Below, piece by piece: positions 1 through 7,966 of a stretch of DNA of 17,609 bases. A program made the translations under genes and the position numbers. Numbering within the stretch: position 1 is the stretch's first letter; each line of letters opens with the position of its first letter. Under the pieces are notes generated by a model. It did no database searches and had not been told where the DNA came from. It saw nothing but the letters and a program-made list of their open reading frames with translations. This DNA is from an uncultured Eubacterium sp. (GTDB lineage Bacteria; Bacillota_A; Clostridia; Lachnospirales; Lachnospiraceae): positions 1-17,609 of the forward strand of contig CANTHI010000015.1 in assembly GCA_947653505.1 (NCBI GenBank). The letters are read 5' to 3'.

Positions 1-297
1 GGTCAGGGTGATTTTTTTGACGAGAAGGTGACCGTTATTTTTAACCGGGATATGATGATGGATCATCTGAAAGGGGAGGAGCTTTCGATCGGTGTACAGG
101 TAGTATCGGTAGCGGATGTATATGACGCGCTGATTAGTCCGAGAGTATACAAAGAGCCATTTCCGAAGGAGAAGGCTTATGAAATGATTTTAAACGGGGA
201 GTGCGGACAGTTCTCGCCGGATGTACTGGAGTGTTTTGCTCTTGCAAAAGAAGATGTTTTTAATTGCGAAGTAATTAAAATGTTAAAATTTGTATGA
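1..297 (+). CDS. HD-domain protein, C-terminal fragment (5' end outside window)
   Basis: The reading frame is open from base 1 and ends with TGA at 295-297, so only the last 98 residues are present. The fragment carries the end of an HD phosphohydrolase-type domain. Residues near the middle read LKGEELSIGVQVVSVADVYD, which matches the last conserved block of HD and HD-GYP proteins, including the final metal-binding Asp of the VADVYDAL motif. It is followed by SPRVYKEPFPKEKA and GECGQFSPDVLECF, also typical of the family. Where an HD-GYP protein would show DGSGYP just before LKGEE, this one reads NRDMMMDH, so it is an HD domain without the GYP signature. Such domains usually sit behind a receiver or GGDEF domain, but that part is not visible. 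A GTG at 28 exists but lies inside the domain and is not a plausible start. The family call is fairly safe; substrate and activity are unknown. Confidence 0.75.
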   Translation, partial: GQGDFFDEKVTVIFNRDMMMDHLKGEELSIGVQVVSVADVYDALISPRVYKEPFPKEKAYEMILNGECGQFSPDVLECFALAKEDVFNCEVIKMLKFV

Positions 298-311
298 TAG
301 TTCACAAATGC

Positions 312-356
312 AGGCGGCAAAGAAGGCACGTTTTTGCTGCCTTTGTTTCGTTTTTT
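312..356 (+). terminator. Rho-independent terminator after the HD-domain gene
   Basis: A 10-bp stem is formed by 312-321 (AGGCGGCAAA) and 333-342 (TTTGCTGCCT), with one G-U pair and an 11-nt loop. A T-rich tail with a final run of six T follows at 351-356. It lies 15 nt past the stop of the upstream gene. The ribosome site of the next gene begins at 357, directly after the T-run. Confidence 0.7.
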
Positions 357-373
357 AAGGAGGCAGTTGGCGA

Positions 374-1825
374 ATGGAGCGGGTAATGGGCGCAGAGTAT
401 AGTCCGAATCTGTCGCTGATGGATATGGCGCTGGAAATGGTGCTGATTTTTGATACATCCGGACAGATTCTGTATACAAATGATGCGGCGGATAAAAAAC
501 TGGAATATGAAGAAGGGCTGAAAGGAAAGCAGATCAGCGACGTGTTTCCGAATACGTTTAAGGCATCGGAGCAGGGTTTTGATACGGAATACGAATTTTC
601 AGACGCGCCGCAGAATCTGGTGGCGTACCGGAAAAATATGACCTGTTTTCCGGTCGAGGCGCGGATCGGGCATTATGAATTTGGCAAAGAGGTCTATATC
701 TGCATGGCGAACGATATTCTGGAAAAGGAGTTTCTGGGCAGGGAGGTCGAGCAGGTGCGCCAGGAGGCGCAGCAGGCGATGAAAGTCAAGTCTGAGTTTG
801 TCGCGAATGTAACGCATGAGCTGCGCACACCGGTGAATGGGATTCTTGGCAATGTCCGGGAAATGTTTGATTTTGTGACAGAGGAAAAGACTTTAAAATC
901 CCTGCGTCTGATCGAACGCTGCTGCGGGGATATGAATAAGATTATTAACAACATTCTGGATTTTTCCAAGCTGGAGGCAGGAAAGTTTACGTTAGAGCCG
1001 AGGCGGTTCCATTTCCGGAACATGCTGGATTATATCCGTTCGCAGCATACGAATAAGATTACGGAAAAAGGACTTGGCTTTTTTATGACCGTATCACCGC
1101 AGGTGCCGGAGTATCTGATCGGTGATGAGCTGCGCATCGGTCAGATTTTAAACAATCTTTTGTCAAACGCGCTCAAATTTACATCGGTCGGCAAGATTAC
1201 GGTGGAAGTAGTGCGAACGGCAAAGGTCAATGACAAGATCGAGCTGTTTTTTATTGTAAAAGATACCGGAATCGGCATCGATCATTCAGATAAAGAAAAG
1301 CTGTTTCAGAGCTTTTCACAAGCGGATGCTTCCATATCCCGAAAATATGGAGGCACAGGGCTTGGACTGAATATCTGTAAGCAGCTGGTAGAGCTGATGG
1401 GCGGCAGGATCGAAGTGGAAGGGGAAAAAGGCAGGGGCAGTACGTTTTCTTTTTCGATCTGGCTTGGAGTCAGCGGGGAGGATGAGCTGTCCGCGCAGAC
1501 AGAAGAGCATGTGGCAGAGGATGACCCATTTGCGCAGCCTGTAGAAGACGAGGACGCGTTTGATCATATTAAGGAATTTGGAACGCCGGAAAATATCGAT
1601 AATTTAAAGCGTAACCTGTCCAAGCTGATTCTGTGTGTGGAGATGGAAAACTGGGAAAAAGCAGAGATGTTTATGGAAACCATCCGTCAGCTGACAGAGG
1701 GAGCGCCGCGGGAGATAAGCCGCGGGATCTTACGATTGAAAATGGCGGTCCAGAAGGCGAATTATGACAAGGTTGCGGCGCAGTATCAGGAGCTGGAAGC
1801 CGCGCTGGAAGAAGGAAACTTTTAA
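374..1825 (+). CDS. Soluble PAS-domain sensor histidine kinase
   Basis: This is a 483-residue two-component kinase with no membrane segment, so it should act in the cytoplasm. A PAS-like sensor region spans about residues 13-125. A HisKA dimerisation domain follows with phospho-acceptor His148 in THELRTPVNG. The HATPase_c domain shows the N box at Asn265 (LLSNALKFT), the G1 box DTGIG at 297-301, the F box FQSFSQAD, and the G2 box GGTGLGL at 326-332, so it looks catalytically intact. After the ATPase, an acidic linker (about 366-398) leads to a helical tail of about 85 residues that I cannot assign. The ATG at 374 has AGGAGG at 358-363, 10 nt upstream. The next gene, a receiver-HD protein, starts 23 nt after the stop and is the natural partner. 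The kinase could also exchange signals with the chemosensory genes, but that is inference. Confidence 0.9.
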   Translation: MERVMGAEYSPNLSLMDMALEMVLIFDTSGQILYTNDAADKKLEYEEGLKGKQISDVFPNTFKASEQGFDTEYEFSDAPQNLVAYRKNMTCFPVEARIGHYEFGKEVYICMANDILEKEFLGREVEQVRQEAQQAMKVKSEFVANVTHELRTPVNGILGNVREMFDFVTEEKTLKSLRLIERCCGDMNKIINNILDFSKLEAGKFTLEPRRFHFRNMLDYIRSQHTNKITEKGLGFFMTVSPQVPEYLIGDELRIGQILNNLLSNALKFTSVGKITVEVVRTAKVNDKIELFFIVKDTGIGIDHSDKEKLFQSFSQADASISRKYGGTGLGLNICKQLVELMGGRIEVEGEKGRGSTFSFSIWLGVSGEDELSAQTEEHVAEDDPFAQPVEDEDAFDHIKEFGTPENIDNLKRNLSKLILCVEMENWEKAEMFMETIRQLTEGAPREISRGILRLKMAVQKANYDKVAAQYQELEAALEEGNF

Positions 1826-1848
1826 AGTTCTTGCAGGGAAAGCGGGTA

Positions 1849-2916
1849 ATGAGTATGATATATGATAAAAAAGACACTGCAGCAGCGAAAATTCTGATCG
1901 TGGATGACGTGGAGATCAACCGGATGGTGCTGGAAGAGATTATAAGGACGATGGGCTGTGAGCCGCTGCTTGCGGAAAGTGGACAGCAGGCGTTAAAGCT
2001 GGCTTCCCAGCATCATCCAAAGCTGATTTTAAGTGATATCTCGATGCCGGGAATGGATGGTTTTGAGCTTTGCAAAAGCTTAAAGGAAAACAGCAGGACA
2101 AAGGAAATCCCGATTATTTTTATTTCCGCGTTTGACGAAGCGGAAGATATCGTAAAAGGATTAAAGCTGGGCGGTGAGGACTATATTACAAAGCCGTTTA
2201 TTACCGAAGTGGTACAGGCGCGTGTAGCTGTGCATCTGCATCTGTATGCGGTGAAGCATGAGTTGATGGAGACAAACCGCAAGCTGCAGGTTTCGGTGGA
2301 TGCCCAGCTTAGGCAGATGGAAGAGGAAAAGAAAAATATACTGTATGCGCTTGCCAATATCGCCGCGAAAAATTCCGGTTATGAGCAGAGCCATACGCAG
2401 CGTCTGCGCCGCAACTGCCGGATTCTGGCACAGGGCATGCAGCTGTCGCCAAAGTTTGAGGATCAGATTTCGGATGACTATATCGACGCGATTGAGATTG
2501 CGGCCTGCCTGTGCGATATTGGAAATATCGGTGTGCCAAAGGAACTGCTGCGCAGGGAAAAGGATTTTACACAGGAAGAAATAGAAATCCTGCACAGCCA
2601 TACCGAGCTTGGTGCACAGCTTTTGTCTGATCTGCATGTTAACAGTGACTACAATGATTACCTGAATATTTCGATTGATATCTCACACTACCATCATGAA
2701 AACTGGGATGGCAGCGGCTATCCGCAGGGACTAAAGGGTGAGCAGATTCCGGTGGCAGCACAGATTGTTTCCGTGATGGAGGCATACTGTACTCTGACAG
2801 GAGAAAAAAAATACAGCAGGCAGGAGGCGCTGGAGATCATGGAGCAGGAGACAGGCATCCGGTTTAATCCGGATATCTTCCAGATTTGCTGCCGGATATC
2901 CAGACAGTTCTGCTAA
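1849..2916 (+). CDS. Response regulator with degenerate HD-GYP output domain
   Basis: The protein has 355 residues. An N-terminal receiver domain (about 13-130) has acidic pair Asp19-Asp20, phospho-acceptor Asp63 (LSDISMPGMDG), Ser93 and Lys115. A helical linker (about 131-165) leads to an HD-GYP domain. HD-GYP enzymes hydrolyse cyclic-di-GMP, and much of the fold signature is present: Glu179/His182, His251, and HHENWDGSGYP at 282-292. The core HD motif, however, reads LCDIGN (Cys222-Asp223, Asn226) instead of LHDIGK, and the last ligand motif reads VMEAYCTL (Glu311) instead of VADVYDAL. Catalysis may be lost or altered, leaving a binding or scaffold role. I chose ATG 1849, preceded by AGGGAAAG at 1835-1842; an upstream in-frame TTG at 1831 lacks a good ribosome site. 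It probably receives phosphate from the kinase just upstream. Confidence 0.85.
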   Translation: MSMIYDKKDTAAAKILIVDDVEINRMVLEEIIRTMGCEPLLAESGQQALKLASQHHPKLILSDISMPGMDGFELCKSLKENSRTKEIPIIFISAFDEAEDIVKGLKLGGEDYITKPFITEVVQARVAVHLHLYAVKHELMETNRKLQVSVDAQLRQMEEEKKNILYALANIAAKNSGYEQSHTQRLRRNCRILAQGMQLSPKFEDQISDDYIDAIEIAACLCDIGNIGVPKELLRREKDFTQEEIEILHSHTELGAQLLSDLHVNSDYNDYLNISIDISHYHHENWDGSGYPQGLKGEQIPVAAQIVSVMEAYCTLTGEKKYSRQEALEIMEQETGIRFNPDIFQICCRISRQFC

Positions 2917-2930
2917 AAAGAGCTGACGGG

Positions 2931-3752
2931 GTGATTGATTTGATAACGGATGAGGAGTTTAAAAGAATCTCCACCTATGTAAAACGGCATTATGGCATTG
3001 ATATGAGCCAGAAAAAAGTCATTGTGAACGGACGGCTGGAAAACTATATCCGTTCGGGCGGCTTTCGGTCTTTCGATGAGTTTATGAACGTGGTGGAGCA
3101 TGATAAGACGGGAAAACAGGAAAATATGCTTGTCAATCTTCTGACAACCAACCATACTTATTTTATGAGGGAATTTGAACAGTTCGACTTTTTACGGAAA
3201 GAAATACTGCCCTGGATCAGAAAAAAAGAGGAACGAACCAAAGATGTGCGTATCTGGTGCGGGGCCGCGTCCTCTGGTGAGGAGCCCTATATGATCGCGA
3301 TGGTGCTGGCAGATTTTTTCGGGATGGAGCGCAGGCAGTGGGATCTTCGGATTCTGGCGACCGACGTGTCGACGGGTGTGCTCCGGCAGGCGATCGCGGG
3401 TGTGTATACGGCGCAGCAGCTGGAAAATGTGCCAAATCAGTGGAAGCGGCAGTTTTTCCGGCAGACGAAGGATGGAAAGTATGTGGCTGTGGATGATTTA
3501 AAGAAAAGTGTGCTGTTCCGTCAGTTTAATCTGATGTCACCGTTTCCGTTTAAGCGAAAAATGCATACTGTATTTTTAAGGAATGTTATGATCTATTTTG
3601 ACGAAGCTACCAAAAAGCAGCTGGTGCAGAAGGTGTATGATTATCTGGAGCCGGGAGGATATCTGCTGATAGGCACGACCGAGACGCTTGACAGAAGTGC
3701 TACGCCGTTTGAGATTGTGCAGCCGTCTATATTTCGAAAAAAGGAAGGATGA
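2931..3752 (+). CDS. cheR: CheR chemoreceptor glutamate methyltransferase
   Basis: CheR methylates glutamates on the signalling helices of chemoreceptors using S-adenosylmethionine, opposing CheB during adaptation. The 273-residue length fits the family. A helical N-terminal domain (about 1-80) ends in LTTNHTYFMR (71-80), the family motif with His where Glu or Val is common. The SAM site GAASSGEEPY (111-120) and acidic ATDVS (143-147) follow, then RNVMIYF (217-223) and GGYLLIGTTE near the end. There is no ATG at the start. GTG 2931 gives MIDLITDEEF, which fits family N-termini; TTG 2940 is an alternative with a better ribosome site (GGGGTGAT, 2928-2935). The gene begins 14 nt after the previous stop and overlaps cheB by 4 nt, which suggests translational coupling of the two adaptation enzymes. 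The receptor targets are probably the two encoded downstream. Confidence 0.95.
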   Translation: MIDLITDEEFKRISTYVKRHYGIDMSQKKVIVNGRLENYIRSGGFRSFDEFMNVVEHDKTGKQENMLVNLLTTNHTYFMREFEQFDFLRKEILPWIRKKEERTKDVRIWCGAASSGEEPYMIAMVLADFFGMERRQWDLRILATDVSTGVLRQAIAGVYTAQQLENVPNQWKRQFFRQTKDGKYVAVDDLKKSVLFRQFNLMSPFPFKRKMHTVFLRNVMIYFDEATKKQLVQKVYDYLEPGGYLLIGTTETLDRSATPFEIVQPSIFRKKEG

Positions 3753-4792
3753 GAAGCGTTATGCGGTCTATTAAAGTGTTGGTTGTAGATGATTCGCTCG
3801 TATTCCGGGAGCTTCTGATACAGAACCTCAGCAGGGATCCTGCGATCACAGTCGTGGCAGCGGCAAGGGATCCGTATGAGGCGCGGGATGCGATTATCCG
3901 GCACAAACCGGATGTGATGACTCTGGATGTGGAGCTTCCGCGGATGAATGGAATTGAGTTTTTGCGCAAGCTGATGCCGCAGTATCCTCTTCCGGTTGTG
4001 GTGATCAGCGCGTTAAGCGATAAGGTGTTTGACGCCATGAATGCGGGAGCCGTGGACTTTGTGGGAAAGCCTGCGATTACAAACCGTGCGCAGCTGGAAG
4101 ATTTTATACGGAATGAGCTGCTTGTAAAGATAAAGATCGCTTCTACGGCAAAGATCGGAAATATTAAAAAGAAAGTGTCCGCACAGCAGGATTATGCGGG
4201 CGCCGCGGTTGCAAAGAGCAACCTGCTTGTGGCAATCGGCGCATCCACGGGGGGTACGGAAGCGATTTTTGAGGTAGTCAGGGGATTTGGGCCGGATATC
4301 CCGGGCGTTGTAATCGTGCAGCATATGCCGCCCGGATTTACAGCCATGTATGCCAAAAGGTTAAATGACCAGTGCAGGGTGCGCGTAAAAGAAGCGCAGA
4401 CCGGAGATGTGGTGCGGCCGGGGCATGTACTGATTGCGCCGGGAGGCGACCAGCATATGCGGGTCGTAAAGGTAAACGGGGTCTATCAGGTGGAGTGCCG
4501 CAACGGGCCGAGAGTAAATGGACATTGTCCATCGGTAGATGTGCTGTTTGAGTCGGTGGCAAGGACAGCGAAAAAGGATGCAGTCGGTATTATACTGACC
4601 GGAATGGGCGGAGACGGCGCCAAAGGACTGCTCGCCATGCGTAATGCAGGCGCAAGGACGATCGGTCAGGACGAATCTACCTGTATTGTGTACGGCATGC
4701 CGAAGGTGGCATATGATCTTGGAGCGGTCGAGCAGCAGGCAAAGCTGCAGGATATCGCGGCCAGGACTTATATGATACTCAATAAAATGTAA
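3749..4792 (+). CDS. cheB: CheB chemoreceptor methylesterase/glutamine deamidase
   Basis: CheB removes methyl groups from receptor glutamates and is switched on when CheA phosphorylates its receiver domain. The 347 residues divide into a receiver (about 8-125) with Asp14-Asp15, phospho-acceptor Asp60, Ser88 and Lys107 (GKP); a linker (126-157); and the esterase domain (158-347). The catalytic triad is visible: Ser166 in GASTGG, His192 in VQHMPPGF, and Asp289 in TGMGGDG. The start is uncertain. ATG 3749 overlaps the cheR stop (ATGA) with AAGGA only 3 nt upstream, while ATG 3761 has the same purine tract about 12 nt upstream and gives the natural N-terminus MRSIKVLVVDDS. Everything needed for activity is present. 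It sits between cheR and a CheY-like gene, as expected for an adaptation enzyme of this operon. Confidence 0.96.
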   Translation: MRSVMRSIKVLVVDDSLVFRELLIQNLSRDPAITVVAAARDPYEARDAIIRHKPDVMTLDVELPRMNGIEFLRKLMPQYPLPVVVISALSDKVFDAMNAGAVDFVGKPAITNRAQLEDFIRNELLVKIKIASTAKIGNIKKKVSAQQDYAGAAVAKSNLLVAIGASTGGTEAIFEVVRGFGPDIPGVVIVQHMPPGFTAMYAKRLNDQCRVRVKEAQTGDVVRPGHVLIAPGGDQHMRVVKVNGVYQVECRNGPRVNGHCPSVDVLFESVARTAKKDAVGIILTGMGGDGAKGLLAMRNAGARTIGQDESTCIVYGMPKVAYDLGAVEQQAKLQDIAARTYMILNKM

Positions 4793-4805
4793 AGGAGAAT
4801 GGATC

Positions 4806-5198
4806 ATGAAAATTTTATTGGCTGAAGATGACTTTGTAACCCGTAAATTTATGGTGAATTTTCTGTCAAAGTATGGGGAATGTGATGTGACCGTAGACGG
4901 TATGGAGGCGGTAGACGCATTTATGATGGCGCTTGAAGATGAAGAGCCATATGATCTTGTCTGCCTGGATATTATGATGCCTGTCATGGACGGCTATCAG
5001 GCGCTTGTGGCTATCCGCAAGCTGGAAAAGGAAAAGAACATAGCAGAAGACAAGGCGGTAAAGGTTATTATGACGACGGCTCTCAATGAAGAGAGAAATG
5101 TCAAGATGGCATTTGAACTAGGCTGTACGATTTATTCCGGAAAGCCGATTAATCAGGACAGATTTGAGCAGGCGTTAAAAAAGCTGAACCTGATCTGA
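4806..5198 (+). CDS. Stand-alone CheY-like receiver protein
   Basis: This is a 130-residue protein consisting of a single receiver domain. The acidic pocket is Glu7-Asp8-Asp9, the phospho-acceptor is Asp55 in LDIMMPVMDGYQA, the switch Thr is in IMTTAL (89-92), and the conserved Lys is Lys113 in SGKPI. There is no output domain, so it must act by binding a partner when phosphorylated, most likely by CheA encoded just downstream. The start motif LLAEDD and the long loop after the phosphorylation site (KLEKEKNIAEDKAVK) differ from textbook flagellar CheY. It may be a phosphate sink or a non-flagellar output. AGGAG at 4793-4797 lies 8 nt before the ATG. It follows cheB by 13 nt and precedes cheA by 40 nt, within the operon. 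Confidence 0.9.
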   Translation: MKILLAEDDFVTRKFMVNFLSKYGECDVTVDGMEAVDAFMMALEDEEPYDLVCLDIMMPVMDGYQALVAIRKLEKEKNIAEDKAVKVIMTTALNEERNVKMAFELGCTIYSGKPINQDRFEQALKKLNLI

Positions 5199-5238
5199 AA
5201 AAGAAGGGTGATCCCAATAGAACAAAAAGGAGAAAAAT

Positions 5239-7383
5239 ATGGCTGAAGGATTTAATACAGAAGACATGCTGGATATGTATCTGTTTGAGAACGGACAGCT
5301 TCTGGAACAGCTTCAGGATACCGTACTGGAACAAAAGGACGCGGACTGCTTTGACGAAGACAGCATAAATGAGATCTTTAGGACGATGCATACGATCAAA
5401 GGCTCGTCAGGCATTATGATGTTTGATAATATTACAGCGGTATCGCACAAGCTGGAGGATATCTTCTTTTATCTGAGAGAATCCCATCCGGACAACGTTC
5501 CGCATCTGGAGCTGGTGGAGCATGTGCTGCATGTCGAGGATTTTATTTCAAACGAGATGGAAAAGATCCGCAACGGAGATCCGGTAGACGGGGATTCCAG
5601 TGATATTATCGCGGAGCTGGACAAATTTCTTAATAAAATCAAGGGTGAGGAAGGCGGGGCGCCGGACGGTGCCGCAAAGCCGCCGGAAAATAAGAGCGAG
5701 GAACCAAAACAGTTTTATATCGCTCCGGTTGCGACAAGTGACAGTCACTTTTATAAAATATTTATTTCATTTTATTCGGATACGGAGATGTCCAATATCC
5801 ATGCGTACAAGACCGTGTATGCATTAAAGGAGATTGCGGAAGATCTTTTATATACGCCGGAAAATATTATTTCGGATGAAAGCAGCTCTGAGGTCATTAT
5901 GAAGGATGGATTTAAGATGCTGCTGCAGACACAGGCAGATCCGGCGGAAATCCGTGCCATCGTATCCGAAGGGTATTCCGTGGAAAAGGTAGACGTGACC
6001 GAATGCAGTCCGGAAGAGTATGTGCGCGGCTTTGGCGGCGACGGGGATGGGCAGATCGATCTGGATTCCAGCGTGGAAGTGATTGAGGCACGTTCACAGG
6101 GTACAGTGGCCGCGGATACAAAAGACAAGGCAAAGATCGCGCCTGGTGATTTCGTTATCAAGTCCAAAGAGCCGGGCAGGCAGAAAAAACTGGCAAAGGA
6201 TAAGCCGAAAGCGGAAAAGGCTTCGTTTATCAGCGTCAATGTCAGCAAGATGAACCAGCTGATGGAGCTGATCGGAGAGCTTGTGATTTCGGAATCTGTC
6301 GTTTTGCAGAGCTCGGATCTGAAAGTACCGGGGCTGAACCTGGATAATTTTAATAAAGCAGCGGCGCAGCTGTCCAAGATTTCGACCGATTTGCAGAATG
6401 TCATTATGTCCATGCGTATGGTGCCGCTGACGAATACGTTCCAGAAAATGAACCGGATCGTATTTGACGTATCCCGCAAGCTCGGCAAGGACATTGAGTT
6501 TGAGATGATCGGGGATGCGACAGAGGTAGATAAAAATATTATCGAGCATATTTCCGATCCGCTGATGCATCTGGTCAGAAACGCGGTAGACCACGGCATA
6601 GAGTCAAACGAGGAGCGTGCCGCGAGTGGAAAGACGGAAAAAGGCAAGGTGACGTTATCCGCAAAGACAGAGGCTGGCAAGGTATGGATTACAGTGCAGG
6701 ACAACGGTACCGGACTGGATCGGGAAAAAATACTGGCAAAGGCGCGCAAACAGGGGATTTTGGATGACGCAAGACCAGACAGTTCTTATTCGGACAAGGA
6801 AGTGTACCAGTTTATCACACTGCCGGGCTTTTCCACGAATGAGCAGGTTACAGAGTACTCCGGGCGTGGTGTCGGCATGGACGTCGTTGTCCGCAATATT
6901 CAGGAGATCGGCGGTATGCTTGATATCGAGAGCAATCCGGGCAACGGCAGTACGATGAGCTTAAAAATCCCTCTGACGCTTGCGATTATCGACGGTATTG
7001 TCATGGAGACGGGTGGTTCTTCGTTTGTGATGGAGTCCGGTGTGATCAAGGAGTTTGTACGTGTACGGGAAGATATGATGATCCATGAGCCGGACGGGGA
7101 TGAGTACATTATGATCCGGGGTGAATGCTTTTCTGTGATCAGGCTGGGCCAATGGTATGGCCTGAGCGGCTATCAGGAGGCGGTAGAGGACGGCATGATG
7201 GTCATAATGGAAGTGGATGACAAACGGATCGGCCTGTTTGTCGATACACTCGTTGGCAAACAGGAGATTGTCGTAAAGCCGATTCCTTCCTATATTAAGA
7301 AAGTCAAGGGCTTAAGCGGCTGTACACAGCTTGGGGACGGCAGCATTGCCCTGATTCTGGATCCGGGCGGATTAATCGGATAA
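5239..7383 (+). CDS. cheA: CheA chemotaxis histidine kinase
   Basis: CheA is the central kinase of the receptor array; it phosphorylates CheY-type receivers and CheB. The 714 residues show all domains. P1 (Hpt) has phospho-His51 in MHTIKGSSG. A P2-like partner-binding domain spans about 158-260, including DTEMSNIHAYKTVYAL, of the clostridial type. A charged linker (262-328) leads to the P3 dimerisation helices (about 330-395, NVSKMNQLMELIGELV). The P4 ATPase has its N box at HLVRNAVDHG (444-453), G1 at DNGTG (488-492), and G2 at GRGVGMD (542-548). The P5 CheW-like domain runs from about 575 to the end. Nothing essential appears to be missing. AAGGAG at 5227-5232 lies 6 nt before the ATG. It stands between a receiver gene and cheW in the same operon. 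Confidence 0.97.
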   Translation: MAEGFNTEDMLDMYLFENGQLLEQLQDTVLEQKDADCFDEDSINEIFRTMHTIKGSSGIMMFDNITAVSHKLEDIFFYLRESHPDNVPHLELVEHVLHVEDFISNEMEKIRNGDPVDGDSSDIIAELDKFLNKIKGEEGGAPDGAAKPPENKSEEPKQFYIAPVATSDSHFYKIFISFYSDTEMSNIHAYKTVYALKEIAEDLLYTPENIISDESSSEVIMKDGFKMLLQTQADPAEIRAIVSEGYSVEKVDVTECSPEEYVRGFGGDGDGQIDLDSSVEVIEARSQGTVAADTKDKAKIAPGDFVIKSKEPGRQKKLAKDKPKAEKASFISVNVSKMNQLMELIGELVISESVVLQSSDLKVPGLNLDNFNKAAAQLSKISTDLQNVIMSMRMVPLTNTFQKMNRIVFDVSRKLGKDIEFEMIGDATEVDKNIIEHISDPLMHLVRNAVDHGIESNEERAASGKTEKGKVTLSAKTEAGKVWITVQDNGTGLDREKILAKARKQGILDDARPDSSYSDKEVYQFITLPGFSTNEQVTEYSGRGVGMDVVVRNIQEIGGMLDIESNPGNGSTMSLKIPLTLAIIDGIVMETGGSSFVMESGVIKEFVRVREDMMIHEPDGDEYIMIRGECFSVIRLGQWYGLSGYQEAVEDGMMVIMEVDDKRIGLFVDTLVGKQEIVVKPIPSYIKKVKGLSGCTQLGDGSIALILDPGGLIG

Positions 7384-7409
7384 ATCAAGAGAAAGGAATG
7401 TAGGATGAT

Positions 7410-7952
7410 ATGAGTGAGATGAGCAGTCTGCAGGATGCATCGGAGCTTCTGGATATGGAATACAGCGAAGCAGAAGAGCATAAATGCAAATATATGACCT
7501 TTAAGTCCGGCAATGAATACTATGGACTCAAGATCCAGTACGTCAATGAAATTATTCAGATTCAGGCGATCACGTCGGTTCCGGAGACGGAGGATTATAT
7601 CAAAGGCCTGATAAACCTGCGCGGAAAGATCATCCCTGTCATTGACGTGCGCCTGCGGTTCGGGCAGGAAGCGTTTGCATATAATGACCGTACGTGTATC
7701 ATTGTCATACAGTACAACAACATGATGGTCGGCCTGATCGTGGAAAAGATCGCGGATGTGGTGGAAATCAAAGACAGCGATATTCTGCCGCCGCCTACGA
7801 TCTCGCGTTCGGATCAGGGAAACCGTAAATATATTTACGGCATCGGCAAGATCGGGGAAACCGTAAAGCTGCTGCTGGATCCGGATAAGCTGCTGCGGGA
7901 TGTGGATCTTTCGTCCGTGGAGCAGTCGAATAAGTTAAGTGAGGAAGAATGA
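7410..7952 (+). CDS. cheW: CheW coupling protein
   Basis: CheW is the adaptor that joins chemoreceptor hairpin tips to the P5 domain of CheA. The 180-residue protein has one CheW domain (about 25-165). It carries the family signature [19 protein letters not shown] (66-84), followed by [20 protein letters not shown] and the closing [20 protein letters not shown]. An N-terminal acidic extension of about 24 residues and a polar C-terminal tail flank the domain. ATG 7410 has AGGA at 7402-7405 with short spacing, and a second purine tract, AAAGGA, lies at 7392-7397. The gene starts 26 nt after cheA and its stop overlaps an in-frame ATG of the next receptor gene. There is no receiver domain, so it is CheW rather than CheV. 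Confidence 0.95.
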   Translation: MSEMSSLQDASELLDMEYSEAEEHKCKYMTFKSGNEYYGLKIQYVNEIIQIQAITSVPETEDYIKGLINLRGKIIPVIDVRLRFGQEAFAYNDRTCIIVIQYNNMMVGLIVEKIADVVEIKDSDILPPPTISRSDQGNRKYIYGIGKIGETVKLLLDPDKLLRDVDLSSVEQSNKLSEEE

Positions 7953-7966
7953 GAGGTAGTGGAATA

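Noticed and set aside
1831..1848. TTG start six codons upstream for the receiver-HD protein.
   Set aside because: It has no ribosome site and lies within the purine-rich region that can serve ATG 1849.
5772..6749. A 325-codon open frame on the minus strand.
   Set aside because: It lies wholly inside cheA, has low-complexity Ser-rich translation with no recognisable motif, and cheA is certain on the other strand.
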